This document shows positions 19,656 to 27,081 of a stretch of 64,000 nt of DNA, in pieces. A model generated the notes under the pieces. That model was not told where the DNA came from. It did not search any database and saw nothing but the letters and a program-made list of their open reading frames with translations. Positions within the stretch are counted from its first letter, which is position 1. Each line of letters starts with the position of its first letter. This DNA comes from Synechococcus sp. CB0101. Its GTDB lineage: Bacteria; Cyanobacteriota; Cyanobacteriia; PCC-6307; Cyanobiaceae. The stretch is taken from positions 1,333,860-1,397,859 of the forward strand of contig NZ_CP039373.1 in the NCBI RefSeq assembly GCF_000179235.2. The letters run 5' to 3'. The translations under genes and the position numbers were made by a program.

Positions 19656-21321
19656 AGGATTGACCCAACTTGTCGATGCGGCCATCGCGCCGCAACCTGG
19701 CCTGAAGCTTCAACCAGCTCAGGCCCACCGGCGCTGAGAGCACGATTGGCACGGCAGTGAGCGCCGGCCGCGTGCTGGCCGCCAACAACGCAGCCGACAC
19801 CAAAAGGGCGCCCAGCAGCATCGACTGACCGGCGCTCTGCTGGCTCAAGGCGACCCGCCGCAGCAGGCGATCGGTTTCCCCGGCTCGGATCTGCACCTGG
19901 AGGTCGCCCTGCTCGATGCGCGAAAGGCTGTCCTCGAGGCGCTGCGGCAGGCCGAGGGCGCGGCTACCCACCTCCACCGCCTGGCGGCCCAGCTGATTGA
20001 ACAGATCGTTGGGACCGTTGCCGGAGGCGCTCATCAGGGGCAGCAGATAGGGGCGGGCAATCGCCACGAGGCTAAAGCTGGGATCGAGGCTGCGGCCCAC
20101 GCCTTCAAAGGTGGAGAGCGCACGCATCACAAAGATCAGCTCGGGCGGTAAGCGGAATGGCTGGCCGTAAACCAGCTCATACAGATCACCGGAAAGCTTC
20201 TCGATCACATTGGCGGAGAAGGGAGGCGTAAGCGCTTCGGTGAGCATCACCCGCACGAGACGGCGCACCGGCCCTGGATCAATGTCGGGCGCGATCACAC
20301 CAGCGGCCTGCAGTTCGCTCACCAGGCCGCCGGCATCGCGAGCCGCAGCGGCCGTGACCATGCGACCCAGGCGACTGCGCAGCCGCTGCGAGAGGCTGCC
20401 CACCATGCCGAAGTCGTAGTAGATCAGCGCGCCATCGCGGGCCACGGCCAGGTTGCCCGGGTGGGGATCGGCATGAAAGAAGCCGAAGCGCACCAGCTGC
20501 TGCAGGTAGCTGGCCGCTCCCTTTTCGGCCACCGCAGCCGGATCGATCCCGGCCTCGAGGATCGCCTCGCGATCGGTGATCTTGATCCCGGGCACGTAAT
20601 CCAGGCAAAGCACACGGCGGGTGGTGAGCTCCCACACCACGGCCGGAATGCGAATGCCTGGATCATCCAGAAATTGCTGGCGGAAGCGGGCCGCATGCTC
20701 GGCCTCCAGGCGGAAATCGAGCTCCCGCAACAACACGCGCCGGCACTCCTGGGCGATCGACACCCAATCGCGCCCCACCCCCCAGCTGGGATGGCGCTGC
20801 AACAACACAGCCACCTGCTGCATCACCTCGAGGTCGAGGCGGAACAGCCGCTCCAGCCCCGGCCGCTGAATTTTGAGCACCACCTGGCGGCCGCTGCGCA
20901 GGCTGGCGCGGTGCACCTGGGCCAGGCTGGCGGCCCCGAGCGGATCGGGATCGAGATCAATAATTTCGGCGCAGCGCTCGCCCAGCTCCTGCTCCAACAA
21001 CGCCTGGGCCGTTTGGAACGAGAAGGCCGGAACGCTGTCCTGCAAGCGCGAGAGCTCCTCCACCCAGCTGGCGGGGAGCACATCGGGGCGGGCCGAGAGC
21101 AACTGGCCCAACTTGATGAAGGCCGAACCCAGCGTGAGCAGCTCGGCCGTGAGCCAGCGGGCCCGGCGCCGCTGCCGCGCCGCACGCCGCTCCTCGCTGG
21201 CACCGCCGGGATAGCTCCAGGGGCGGGCATCAAGCCAGAGCCACAGCAGCAGCTGCAGCACGGCACTCCAGATGCGCAACACCCGACTGGCGCTGCGCAC
21301 ACCCTGCATCAGTGCAGGCAT
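19654..21321 (-). CDS. ABC1/UbiB family atypical kinase
   Basis: 555 residues. The family supports isoprenoid-quinone metabolism and membrane-lipid homeostasis in plastids and cyanobacteria; the exact substrate of this member is unknown. The marker KLGQLLSARPDVLP (Lys-Gln KxGQ motif) is near residue 70, the Ala-rich nucleotide loop is GAASLAQVHRA, and the catalytic HADPHPGNL and metal-binding YYDFGMVG are near residues 285-315. Two hydrophobic helices near the C-terminus probably anchor it. It is tightly followed upstream on the same strand by the 102-residue gene at 21321-21629 (one base shared). Confidence 0.92.
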   Translation of the reverse strand: MPALMQGVRSASRVLRIWSAVLQLLLWLWLDARPWSYPGGASEERRAARQRRRARWLTAELLTLGSAFIKLGQLLSARPDVLPASWVEELSRLQDSVPAFSFQTAQALLEQELGERCAEIIDLDPDPLGAASLAQVHRASLRSGRQVVLKIQRPGLERLFRLDLEVMQQVAVLLQRHPSWGVGRDWVSIAQECRRVLLRELDFRLEAEHAARFRQQFLDDPGIRIPAVVWELTTRRVLCLDYVPGIKITDREAILEAGIDPAAVAEKGAASYLQQLVRFGFFHADPHPGNLAVARDGALIYYDFGMVGSLSQRLRSRLGRMVTAAAARDAGGLVSELQAAGVIAPDIDPGPVRRLVRVMLTEALTPPFSANVIEKLSGDLYELVYGQPFRLPPELIFVMRALSTFEGVGRSLDPSFSLVAIARPYLLPLMSASGNGPNDLFNQLGRQAVEVGSRALGLPQRLEDSLSRIEQGDLQVQIRAGETDRLLRRVALSQQSAGQSMLLGALLVSAALLAASTRPALTAVPIVLSAPVGLSWLKLQARLRRDGRIDKLGQS

Positions 21322-21629
21322 CAGGGCTGCTCCTCCAAGCGGCGCGCCACCCGCGCCACCTTCGCCCGCAGCTGATCGATCTGCTGCTGCGGGTCAACAG
21401 GAGTGGAAGTTGACTCAGCGCCCTCGGGGGCGGGCTCGCCATCGCCGCGTTCCAGCCGCTGGGCTTCCATCTCCACCTCCTCTCGAAACAGATCCCATTC
21501 CTGGCGGAACCGATCCGGTGCGTCCTGCGCCAACACCGCCAGGCCAGCGGCGGCATCAGCCAAACCGCTACCGAGGCGGGCCGATAAGCGATTCAGTGCT
21601 GCCTGCACCAGGGTCTGGGGTGTGCTCAT
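21321..21629 (-). CDS. Conserved hypothetical protein next to the ABC1 kinase
   Basis: 102 residues. No named domain recognised. An N-terminal Ala/Leu-rich helical part is followed by a charged segment (RFRQEWDLFREEVEMEAQRLERG) and a C-terminal coiled-coil-like helix (QQIDQLRAKVARVARRLEEQ). It shares one base with the ABC1-kinase start, so the two are probably translated together. Confidence 0.6.
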   Translation of the reverse strand: MSTPQTLVQAALNRLSARLGSGLADAAAGLAVLAQDAPDRFRQEWDLFREEVEMEAQRLERGDGEPAPEGAESTSTPVDPQQQIDQLRAKVARVARRLEEQP

Positions 21630-21679
21630 GGCGGCCGACCGGGCCGAGGCCAGGCGAGATCTGCTGAAACTGTGGCAGA

Positions 21680-22219
21680 TCAGAGCTGGGGAGCGGGAGG
21701 AGGCAGAGGCGCAGGTAGCTGTTGGGGCGCGGCCAGAGGGGGAGCGATCGCTGGGGGCTTCTCCTGCGGCTTGGGCTTCGACTGGGGTTTCGGTTTTGGC
21801 TTGGGAGTCGAAACCGGAGCCGATGCGGGTGCGGGTGCAACAACAGGCTCAGCATCAGAACCCTCAGCGTCTTGCAGCGGCTCCAACTGAGCCGCGTTCT
21901 GAAGGCGTTCCTCGGCCTTTTTGGCTTCCTCCTCACGCTGCTTGGCTTCTTCCTCCTGCTGCCGCTCCAGCTCCTGCAGCTCCAGGTCGCCTCTGATTTC
22001 CGCCTGGGCATCGCCGAAGCGCAGCTTCAGGCTCTCAAGGCTGGTGCCAGGGAACACCTGCACATCAAAACCAGGACCAAAGCGGATCAGCTCAGCCACG
22101 TTGAAGCTGACCAACCGTTGGGTCACGCCATAGGCCACCCCAAAGCAGAGGCCTGCCACCAGGGGCCCCTTCCAAAGGGGCTGAGGCCGAGGCTGGGTTG
22201 GCTGCAACACCCGGGCCAT
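21680..22219 (-). CDS. Hypothetical single-pass membrane protein with Pro/Lys-rich tail
   Basis: 179 residues. A hydrophobic segment at about 16-35 (LVAGLCFGVAYGVTQRLV) is followed by a globular stretch to about 75, a highly charged coiled coil (about 78-108, repeated EEEAK/REEEAKKAEE) and a Pro/Ala/Lys-rich low-complexity tail. It resembles short membrane-anchored picocyanobacterial proteins of unknown role. It diverges from the LysR-like gene across 172 bp that hold the promoters of both. Confidence 0.6.
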   Translation of the reverse strand: MARVLQPTQPRPQPLWKGPLVAGLCFGVAYGVTQRLVSFNVAELIRFGPGFDVQVFPGTSLESLKLRFGDAQAEIRGDLELQELERQQEEEAKQREEEAKKAEERLQNAAQLEPLQDAEGSDAEPVVAPAPASAPVSTPKPKPKPQSKPKPQEKPPAIAPPLAAPQQLPAPLPPPAPQL

Positions 22220-22391
22220 GCGGCCAGCGCAAGAGGGCCAACTCTAAGCAGCACAACCCGGAAGGGTCTGGAAGCCACCCCGGGCGCGAGCCCAGGGCAT
22301 GCAGAAATTGCATAAACGAAGCCCGCGTGTGTTGAAGCAGCCAACAACACAAGGGACGACAGTCCCCGCCTCTTAATTTCGGCAGGGTTGC

Positions 22392-23300
22392 GTGACGGAG
22401 GCAATCGTGATTTCGCTCGACTGCCTCGCCGCGCTCGATCACTTGATCTGGTTGCGCACCGGCCAACGGGCAGCCGATGCCCTTGCCTGCGCCCAGCCCA
22501 CCGTGAGCCGCAACAGCCGCAAATGCCTCGAGGTGTTTGGGCTGGAGCTGGCGCGCAGCCGCGGCGAGTGGCGCCTGATTGGCGACACGGAGCTGATCAA
22601 CCTGGAGCGACGCGTGCACCAGCAATGGCGCTGGAGCCGTGATTTCACCCTGCGACTGGAAGCGCAGCATTGGTCAGCGCCAGGTCTGGATGGCCTGGCC
22701 CTGGACAACTGGCAGCGCGGCAACTTCAACCAACTCGATTACGAGCAACCCCTGGCGCTCTTGCAAGACGGGGTCATCGACGCCTGGATCTGCTCAGCAC
22801 CCGATGCACCGCTGCGCGATGGCCTCAAAGGCCTGCGGTTGACGACCATGCCGATGCACCTGATGGTGCCGGTGGGGCATCCCCTGGCGGAGCGGCGCGA
22901 TGCCATCACCTGGGATGAGCTCCTCCCCTACCCAGTGCTGCCTCTACCGGGCGGCAGTTTCCCGATCTTCGAACGCGTGCTGCGTGACTGCGGGTTATTG
23001 CCCAGCGCGGCCCGAGAAGCAGCGATGAAACAAGCGCCGTGGTTTGGCCAGATTCCCGTGGAAGCGATGCTGATTGGCTATTCCTCCCCGCTCACCCTGC
23101 ATCTCTACGGCGATGACTGGGTTCGGCTGCCCCAGCAACTACCCGTTGAAGTGGGGGATGTGCTGATGGTGCGCGAGCCCTACACCGACCATCCCCGCAC
23201 CCAGAGCCTGTTCAACCAGCTGATCGATCACATCGCCCAACTGGCCGCCCACCATCCAGACGTGGTGTTGCATCGCCAGCCGGTGGCTTACGTCGTGTAA
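22392..23300 (+). CDS. LysR-like transcriptional regulator, divergent
   Basis: About 302 residues from a GTG at 22392 (GTG 22407 is an alternative). Residues 10-60 read as a winged-helix unit of LysR style (ALDHLIWLRTGQRAADALACAQPTVSRNSRKCLEVFGLEL). The rest resembles a periplasmic-binding-fold effector domain (MPMHLMVPVGHPLAER, the usual LysR segment before the second lobe). Target and effector are unknown. The 3' end overlaps the convergent argJ by 13 bp. Confidence 0.7.
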   Translation: MTEAIVISLDCLAALDHLIWLRTGQRAADALACAQPTVSRNSRKCLEVFGLELARSRGEWRLIGDTELINLERRVHQQWRWSRDFTLRLEAQHWSAPGLDGLALDNWQRGNFNQLDYEQPLALLQDGVIDAWICSAPDAPLRDGLKGLRLTTMPMHLMVPVGHPLAERRDAITWDELLPYPVLPLPGGSFPIFERVLRDCGLLPSAAREAAMKQAPWFGQIPVEAMLIGYSSPLTLHLYGDDWVRLPQQLPVEVGDVLMVREPYTDHPRTQSLFNQLIDHIAQLAAHHPDVVLHRQPVAYVV

Positions 23301-24517
23301 TCGGCGTTGATACGCACGTATTGATCCGATAGGTCGCATCCCCAGGCGCAGCCGCTGCCGGAGCCAGCGCCAACCTGGATGCGGATCAGCACCGTGTCGT
23401 CGTGCAGATAGGTGCCAGCCGCCCGATCACGCATGTAGGCCGAAGCTGCAGGGCGATCAAAGGGGAGGGGCTGGCCAGCGGCCATCAGTTGGTGATCACC
23501 CAGCCAAAGGGCCACCGCATCAGGGTCCATGGGCACACCGGCGCGGCCGGCGGCCGCCACGATCCGTCCCCAGTTGGGGTCGCGGCCATGCACCGCACAC
23601 TTCACGAGCGAGGAGCCGCAGATGGTGCGGGCAATCGCACGCGCTGCAGCGTCATCGCTAGCCCCCTCCACTTGCACCTCCAGCAGACAGGTGGCGCCCT
23701 CGCCATCGCGAGCGATGGCTTTGGCCAGGTGTTGCGACACCGCCGTTAGGCCGGCCTCCAACGCCTCGAAATGCTCGGGGTTCAGGGGCTCGCCGGCTGC
23801 AAATGCCAGGTACGTGTCGTTGGTGCTGGTGTCGCCGTCCACCGTGATCGCATTGAAGGAGCGATCCACCGCCCGCTGCACCATCGCCTGCCACACCTCT
23901 GCCGGCACTCCGGCATCGCAGCTGAGGTAGCCGAGCATGGTGGCCATGTTCGGATGGATCATTCCCGAGCCCTTGGCCATGCCGCCGATCCGTACGGTGC
24001 GGCCGCCGAGATTGGCCTCGAGGGCGATCTGCTTGTCGATCAAGTCGGTGGTGAGAATCGCCGTGGCAGCTGCTGCCCCCCCTTCGGAGCTGAGCGCTTC
24101 GGCCAGGGGATCGATCCCCGCCAAGAGGGTGTCCATGGGGATCGGCACACCGATCACACCGGTGGAGCAGATCAGCACCTCCTCGGCAGCCAACCCCAGC
24201 CGATCGGCCATGGCCTGGGTGGCGCGCTGGCTGTCGATCAGGCCACGATCGCCCGTGCAGGCATTGGCCTGACCGGAATTGGTCAGCACCGCCCGGGCCC
24301 GGCCACCGTTGGCCTGCAGCCGCTCGGCGCAGAGATCCACGCAAGCCGCGCGCACCAGTGAGGTGGTGAACGTGCCGGCGCAAACCGCCCCTTCCGGGGC
24401 CAGCAACAGAGACAGATCAGGCTTACCGGAAGCCTTCAGGCCTGCGGTGATCCCAGCGGCCTGGAAACCCTCAGGGGCCGTGATGCCGCCGGGGATGAAC
24501 TGCCAGGGATGCGTCAC
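23288..24517 (-). CDS. argJ: Bifunctional glutamate N-acetyltransferase / ornithine acetyltransferase
   Basis: 409 residues. It recycles the acetyl group in arginine synthesis. The self-cleavage site is visible as KGSGMIHPNMATMLGY, where the Thr becomes the nucleophile of the beta chain. Other family segments are TNSGQANACTG, STGVIGVPIP and the C-terminal KCAVHGRDPNWGRI. The ORF is intact, and its 3' end overlaps the LysR-like gene. Confidence 0.97.
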   Translation of the reverse strand: MTHPWQFIPGGITAPEGFQAAGITAGLKASGKPDLSLLLAPEGAVCAGTFTTSLVRAACVDLCAERLQANGGRARAVLTNSGQANACTGDRGLIDSQRATQAMADRLGLAAEEVLICSTGVIGVPIPMDTLLAGIDPLAEALSSEGGAAAATAILTTDLIDKQIALEANLGGRTVRIGGMAKGSGMIHPNMATMLGYLSCDAGVPAEVWQAMVQRAVDRSFNAITVDGDTSTNDTYLAFAAGEPLNPEHFEALEAGLTAVSQHLAKAIARDGEGATCLLEVQVEGASDDAAARAIARTICGSSLVKCAVHGRDPNWGRIVAAAGRAGVPMDPDAVALWLGDHQLMAAGQPLPFDRPAASAYMRDRAAGTYLHDDTVLIRIQVGAGSGSGCAWGCDLSDQYVRINADYTT

Positions 24518-24582
24518 GGCCGGCGCTGCTTGCTCGAATCCTGCGATTCTGAGCGCTGATCGGCCGCTCGCCTGCTGCGCCC

Positions 24583-25218
24583 ATGGCCTCCTCGCCCCGC
24601 TGGAACGGCCCGCAACGCCGCATTGGTCTCACCGGCGGCATTGCCAGCGGCAAGAGCACCGTGGCCCGCTGGTTGGCGGAGCAGGGGTTGCCTGTGCTGG
24701 ATGCGGATGTGTATGCCCGGGAGGCCTTGGCTCCTGGCAGCGCTACTGCCCTAGCGGTGCTCCAGCGGTATGGGGAGGCGGTGCAGGCTGAAGGGAGTGT
24801 GCCCAGCGCCGGCGTTCTGGATCGGGGGGCCCTGGGGCGGATCGTGTTTGACGATCCCCTGGAGCGGCAGTGGCTCGAGCGCTTGGTGCATCCCCTGGTG
24901 CGAGACCGGTTCGAAACCGCTTTGGCGAACTTGGCGGGCGCTCCAACGGTGGTGCTGGTGATCCCGCTGCTGTTTGAAGCAGGCCTGGAAGCCCTGTGCA
25001 GCGAGATCTGGCTTGTGGATTGCGAGCCAGCGCAACAGCTGCAGCGGCTCATGGCACGGGATGAGCTCAGCCCCGAAGCGGCAGAGGCACGGATCAACGC
25101 CCAGTGGCCTCTGGAGCGCAAGCGCCCCATGGCGGACTGGGTGATTGATAACCGTTCAGCCACCAGCGACCTGCCAAGCCAGCTAACCGCTCAACTGCGG
25201 CCATCAACGCCAACCTGA
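24583..25218 (+). CDS. coaE: Dephospho-CoA kinase
   Basis: 211 residues. Last step of coenzyme A synthesis. The P-loop GLTGGIASGKSTVARWL is at about residues 17-33, then DADVYAREAL, and the lid and acceptor regions HPLVRDRF and VLVIPLLFEAGLE. Start ATG 24583 gives a short basic lead. Its end overlaps the convergent secreted-protein gene by 15 bp. Confidence 0.94.
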   Translation: MASSPRWNGPQRRIGLTGGIASGKSTVARWLAEQGLPVLDADVYAREALAPGSATALAVLQRYGEAVQAEGSVPSAGVLDRGALGRIVFDDPLERQWLERLVHPLVRDRFETALANLAGAPTVVLVIPLLFEAGLEALCSEIWLVDCEPAQQLQRLMARDELSPEAAEARINAQWPLERKRPMADWVIDNRSATSDLPSQLTAQLRPSTPT

Positions 25219-25683
25219 CGAGGACGCGTTGCGAGCGGCCAACACTTGGCGGGCATCCGCACAGGAACGCGCCTGAGCGAAGGCCACCCCTGGATTGCTT
25301 TCGCAGGAAGCCCACTCAGCAGCTGTGAAGCAGCCCGGGGAAATCGCCATACAGGCGATATTGGCGTCTTCGGAGCGGAACGTTGTGGCACGCGGTTGCA
25401 CCTGGCTGCCCAGCTCGCGGTGAGCCTGAAGCAGGCTTTTCAGGAGTGGGCTACTGAGCAGAGGGCGGCGAACGGCGGGGCGTTCGGGCTCGATCTGCTC
25501 AGCCGGTGCACAGGCCTGATGCCTGAGCAGAAAGCCAGTGCCATCCACCGTGAGTCCCAACTGCTGGGAGGCGCAGGGCTGGACTGGCTGTGCCACCGCT
25601 GGAAGGGCCAACACCAAACCCGGAGCCGCGCAGGCCGCCAAGAATGCGGCAACGGGACGGAGAAATCGGAAAGAAGCGTGCAT
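25204..25683 (-). CDS. Small exported hypothetical protein with several Cys
   Basis: 159 residues from ATG 25683, which gives a clean signal peptide (basic start, hydrophobic core, cleavage near AVAQP at about 32). An ATG at 25731 overlaps the upstream stop as ATGA and could be used by coupling. The mature part has six Cys, probably disulfides, and no recognised domain. The gene follows the tandem-duplicated exported proteins on the same strand, so it may share their transcript and regulation. Confidence 0.6.
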   Translation of the reverse strand: MHASFRFLRPVAAFLAACAAPGLVLALPAVAQPVQPCASQQLGLTVDGTGFLLRHQACAPAEQIEPERPAVRRPLLSSPLLKSLLQAHRELGSQVQPRATTFRSEDANIACMAISPGCFTAAEWASCESNPGVAFAQARSCADARQVLAARNASSSGWR

Positions 25684-25727
25684 GGTGCTCAATGCGAAGA
25701 AATGGTGAACTGGGCGCTCCGGGCGCT

Positions 25728-26243
25728 TCATCGGGCAGGCACCATCACGTAGCCGCCCTGGGGATAACCGGGCATCGGCTGCACGGGCTGCAGCACGGAT
25801 GCATTGGTGTATGTGTTCCCACCCTGCTGTTGGGCCAGCTGCAACTTCAACTTGAGCAGCTCAATCTCCTGCTGCTGCCGCATCAGCTCCAGCTCCGTGG
25901 CACTGGGAGCAGCAACTTTCTGAGCCGGCTGGGTCTGGGGTTGAGACTGACGGTTCTGGGCGTTCATGATCAGACCCGTGATCAGATTGCCTCCCAATCC
26001 AATCAATTGGCCCTGGGTGGCGTGCTGACGGTCGCGGGCATTTTCCTTGGATTGCCAGTCGCGGGCGGCAGCACAATCACGGCCTGCAGCATCAAAACGG
26101 CCACCATTACCGGAGATGCTCACCGAACCGGAATCACAGGCGCCATAGATCCCGAAGTTCTGGGCGTGGGCGGCAGGTGAAGCGATCGACAGGGCAGTAC
26201 CACCAGCAACGAGAGCGGCGGCAGCGAAGGATTGAAGAGTCAT
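25728..26243 (-). CDS. Exported hypothetical protein, tandem paralogue A
   Basis: 171 residues with a signal peptide ending at AAHAQ (about 28). The mature protein begins NFGIYGACDSGSVSISGNGG, has a basic middle (CAAARDWQSKENARDRQHA), a Gly/Leu hydrophobic stretch (QLIGLGGNLITGLIM), a Gln-rich helix (ELELMRQQQEIELLKLKLQL) and a tail ending GYVMVPAR. It is nearly identical to the paralogue at 26436-26945 except near the C-terminus. Function is unknown. A CRP-type palindrome lies 106 bp before the start. Its stop abuts the next exported gene. Confidence 0.7.
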   Translation of the reverse strand: MTLQSFAAAALVAGGTALSIASPAAHAQNFGIYGACDSGSVSISGNGGRFDAAGRDCAAARDWQSKENARDRQHATQGQLIGLGGNLITGLIMNAQNRQSQPQTQPAQKVAAPSATELELMRQQQEIELLKLKLQLAQQQGGNTYTNASVLQPVQPMPGYPQGGYVMVPAR

Positions 26244-26297
26244 GGGTCTGAGGGTTGTGCGTGAGTGAAGCGGTTGGGCTGTTCCCTTCCGATGAAC
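25836..26297. repeat. Tandem duplication unit, copy A (462 bp)
   Basis: Nearly the same sequence recurs 702 bp further at 26538-26999 with scattered single-base changes and no indel seen. The unit covers most of the exported-protein gene plus about 54 bp upstream of its start. The C-terminal codons and the more distant promoter DNA differ between copies. Confidence 0.9.
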
Positions 26298-26348
26298 ACA
26301 GCCTCGCCGCGATCAAGATCTCAACCGTTGACCAAAAACAAGTTCAAG

Positions 26349-26364
26349 GGTGATCTTGCTCACA
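26349..26364 (-). promoter_or_regulatory. CRP-type palindrome upstream of paralogue A
   Basis: GGTGA-N6-TCACA, one mismatch from the TGTGA-N6-TCACA site bound by CRP and by the cyanobacterial cAMP receptor SYCRP1. Its near edge is 106 bp from the start codon at 26243, the same distance as the site before paralogue B, although the DNA between differs. Confidence 0.5.
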
Positions 26365-26380
26365 GGGAGCAGCTGCAATA

Positions 26381-26411
26381 AAAAGCCCCGGCACAATGTG
26401 CCGGGGCTTTT
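26381..26411 (-). terminator. Strong hairpin terminator after paralogue B
   Basis: GCCCCGGCACA (26385-26395) pairs with TGTGCCGGGGC (26397-26407), flanked by AAAA on one side and TTTT on the other, so it can work in both directions. It lies about 25 bp after the stop of the gene at 26436-26945 and insulates the two duplicated units from each other. Confidence 0.9.
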
Positions 26412-26435
26412 GCGTCTGCGGTAAGAATCGAATCA

Positions 26436-26945
26436 CTAGCGCACAGGCACCATCACCACCCCACCCGAGGGATAGCCGGGCATGGGCTGCACCTGTTGCA
26501 CCTGAACGCTGGCGCCGTAGGAATTCTGCTGCTGAGACAGCTGCAACTTCAACTTGAGCAGCTCAATCTCCTGCTGCTGCCGCATCAGCTCCAGCTCCGT
26601 GGCACTGGGAGCAGCAACTTGCTGAGCCGGCTGGGGCTGGGGTTGAGACTGACGGTTCTGGGCGTTCATGATCAGACCCGTGATCAGATTGCCTCCCAGT
26701 CCAATCAATTGGCCCTGGGTGGCATGCTGACGATCGCGGGCATTTTCCTTGGATTGCCAGTCGCGGGCGGCAGCACAATCACGGCCTGCAGCATCAAAAT
26801 GACCACCATTGCCGGAGATGCTCACCGAACCGGAATCACAGGCGCCATAGATCCCAAAGTTCTGGGCGTGGGCGGCAGGTGCAGCGATCGATAGGGCAGT
26901 ACCACCAGCAACGAGGGCGGCGGCAGCGAAGGATTGAAGAGTCAT
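26436..26945 (-). CDS. Exported hypothetical protein, tandem paralogue B
   Basis: 169 residues from ATG 26945, the start shared with paralogue A; the longer upstream opening has no matching sequence. Signal peptide, NFGIYGACDSG start and Gln-rich helix are as in paralogue A. The C-terminal 25 residues differ (SYGASVQVQQVQ) but return to PMPGYP and end in VMVPVR, so the tail motif is conserved. It has its own terminator and its own perfect CRP-type site 106 bp upstream. Confidence 0.7.
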   Translation of the reverse strand: MTLQSFAAAALVAGGTALSIAAPAAHAQNFGIYGACDSGSVSISGNGGHFDAAGRDCAAARDWQSKENARDRQHATQGQLIGLGGNLITGLIMNAQNRQSQPQPQPAQQVAAPSATELELMRQQQEIELLKLKLQLSQQQNSYGASVQVQQVQPMPGYPSGGVVMVPVR

Positions 26946-26999
26946 GGGTCTGAGGGTTGTGCGTGAGTGAAGCGGTTGGGTTGTTCCCTTCCGATGAAC
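26538..26999. repeat. Tandem duplication unit, copy B (462 bp)
   Basis: Partner of 25836-26297 at a constant 702-bp offset. Differences include single bases inside the coding region (for example Arg/His and Lys/Gln changes) and a sharp end of similarity just beyond GATGAAC upstream of the start. Confidence 0.9.
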
Positions 27000-27050
27000 C
27001 CAAGCTCGCTGGCTCAGCCGCTTCTTCCCTTGACCCGGCTCATGCAGCCC

Positions 27051-27066
27051 TGTGATGTTGATCACA
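27051..27066 (-). promoter_or_regulatory. Perfect CRP-consensus palindrome upstream of paralogue B
   Basis: TGTGATGTTGATCACA matches TGTGA-N6-TCACA exactly. The palindrome extends to a 9-bp arm (CCCTGTGAT 27048-27056, ATCACAGGG 27061-27069). Its near edge is 106 bp from the ATG at 26945. It lies just after the gatB stop, so it could instead be read as a gatB 3' hairpin, but there is no U-tract. Confidence 0.6.
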
Positions 27067-27081
27067 GGGCTCAAAAGCAAC

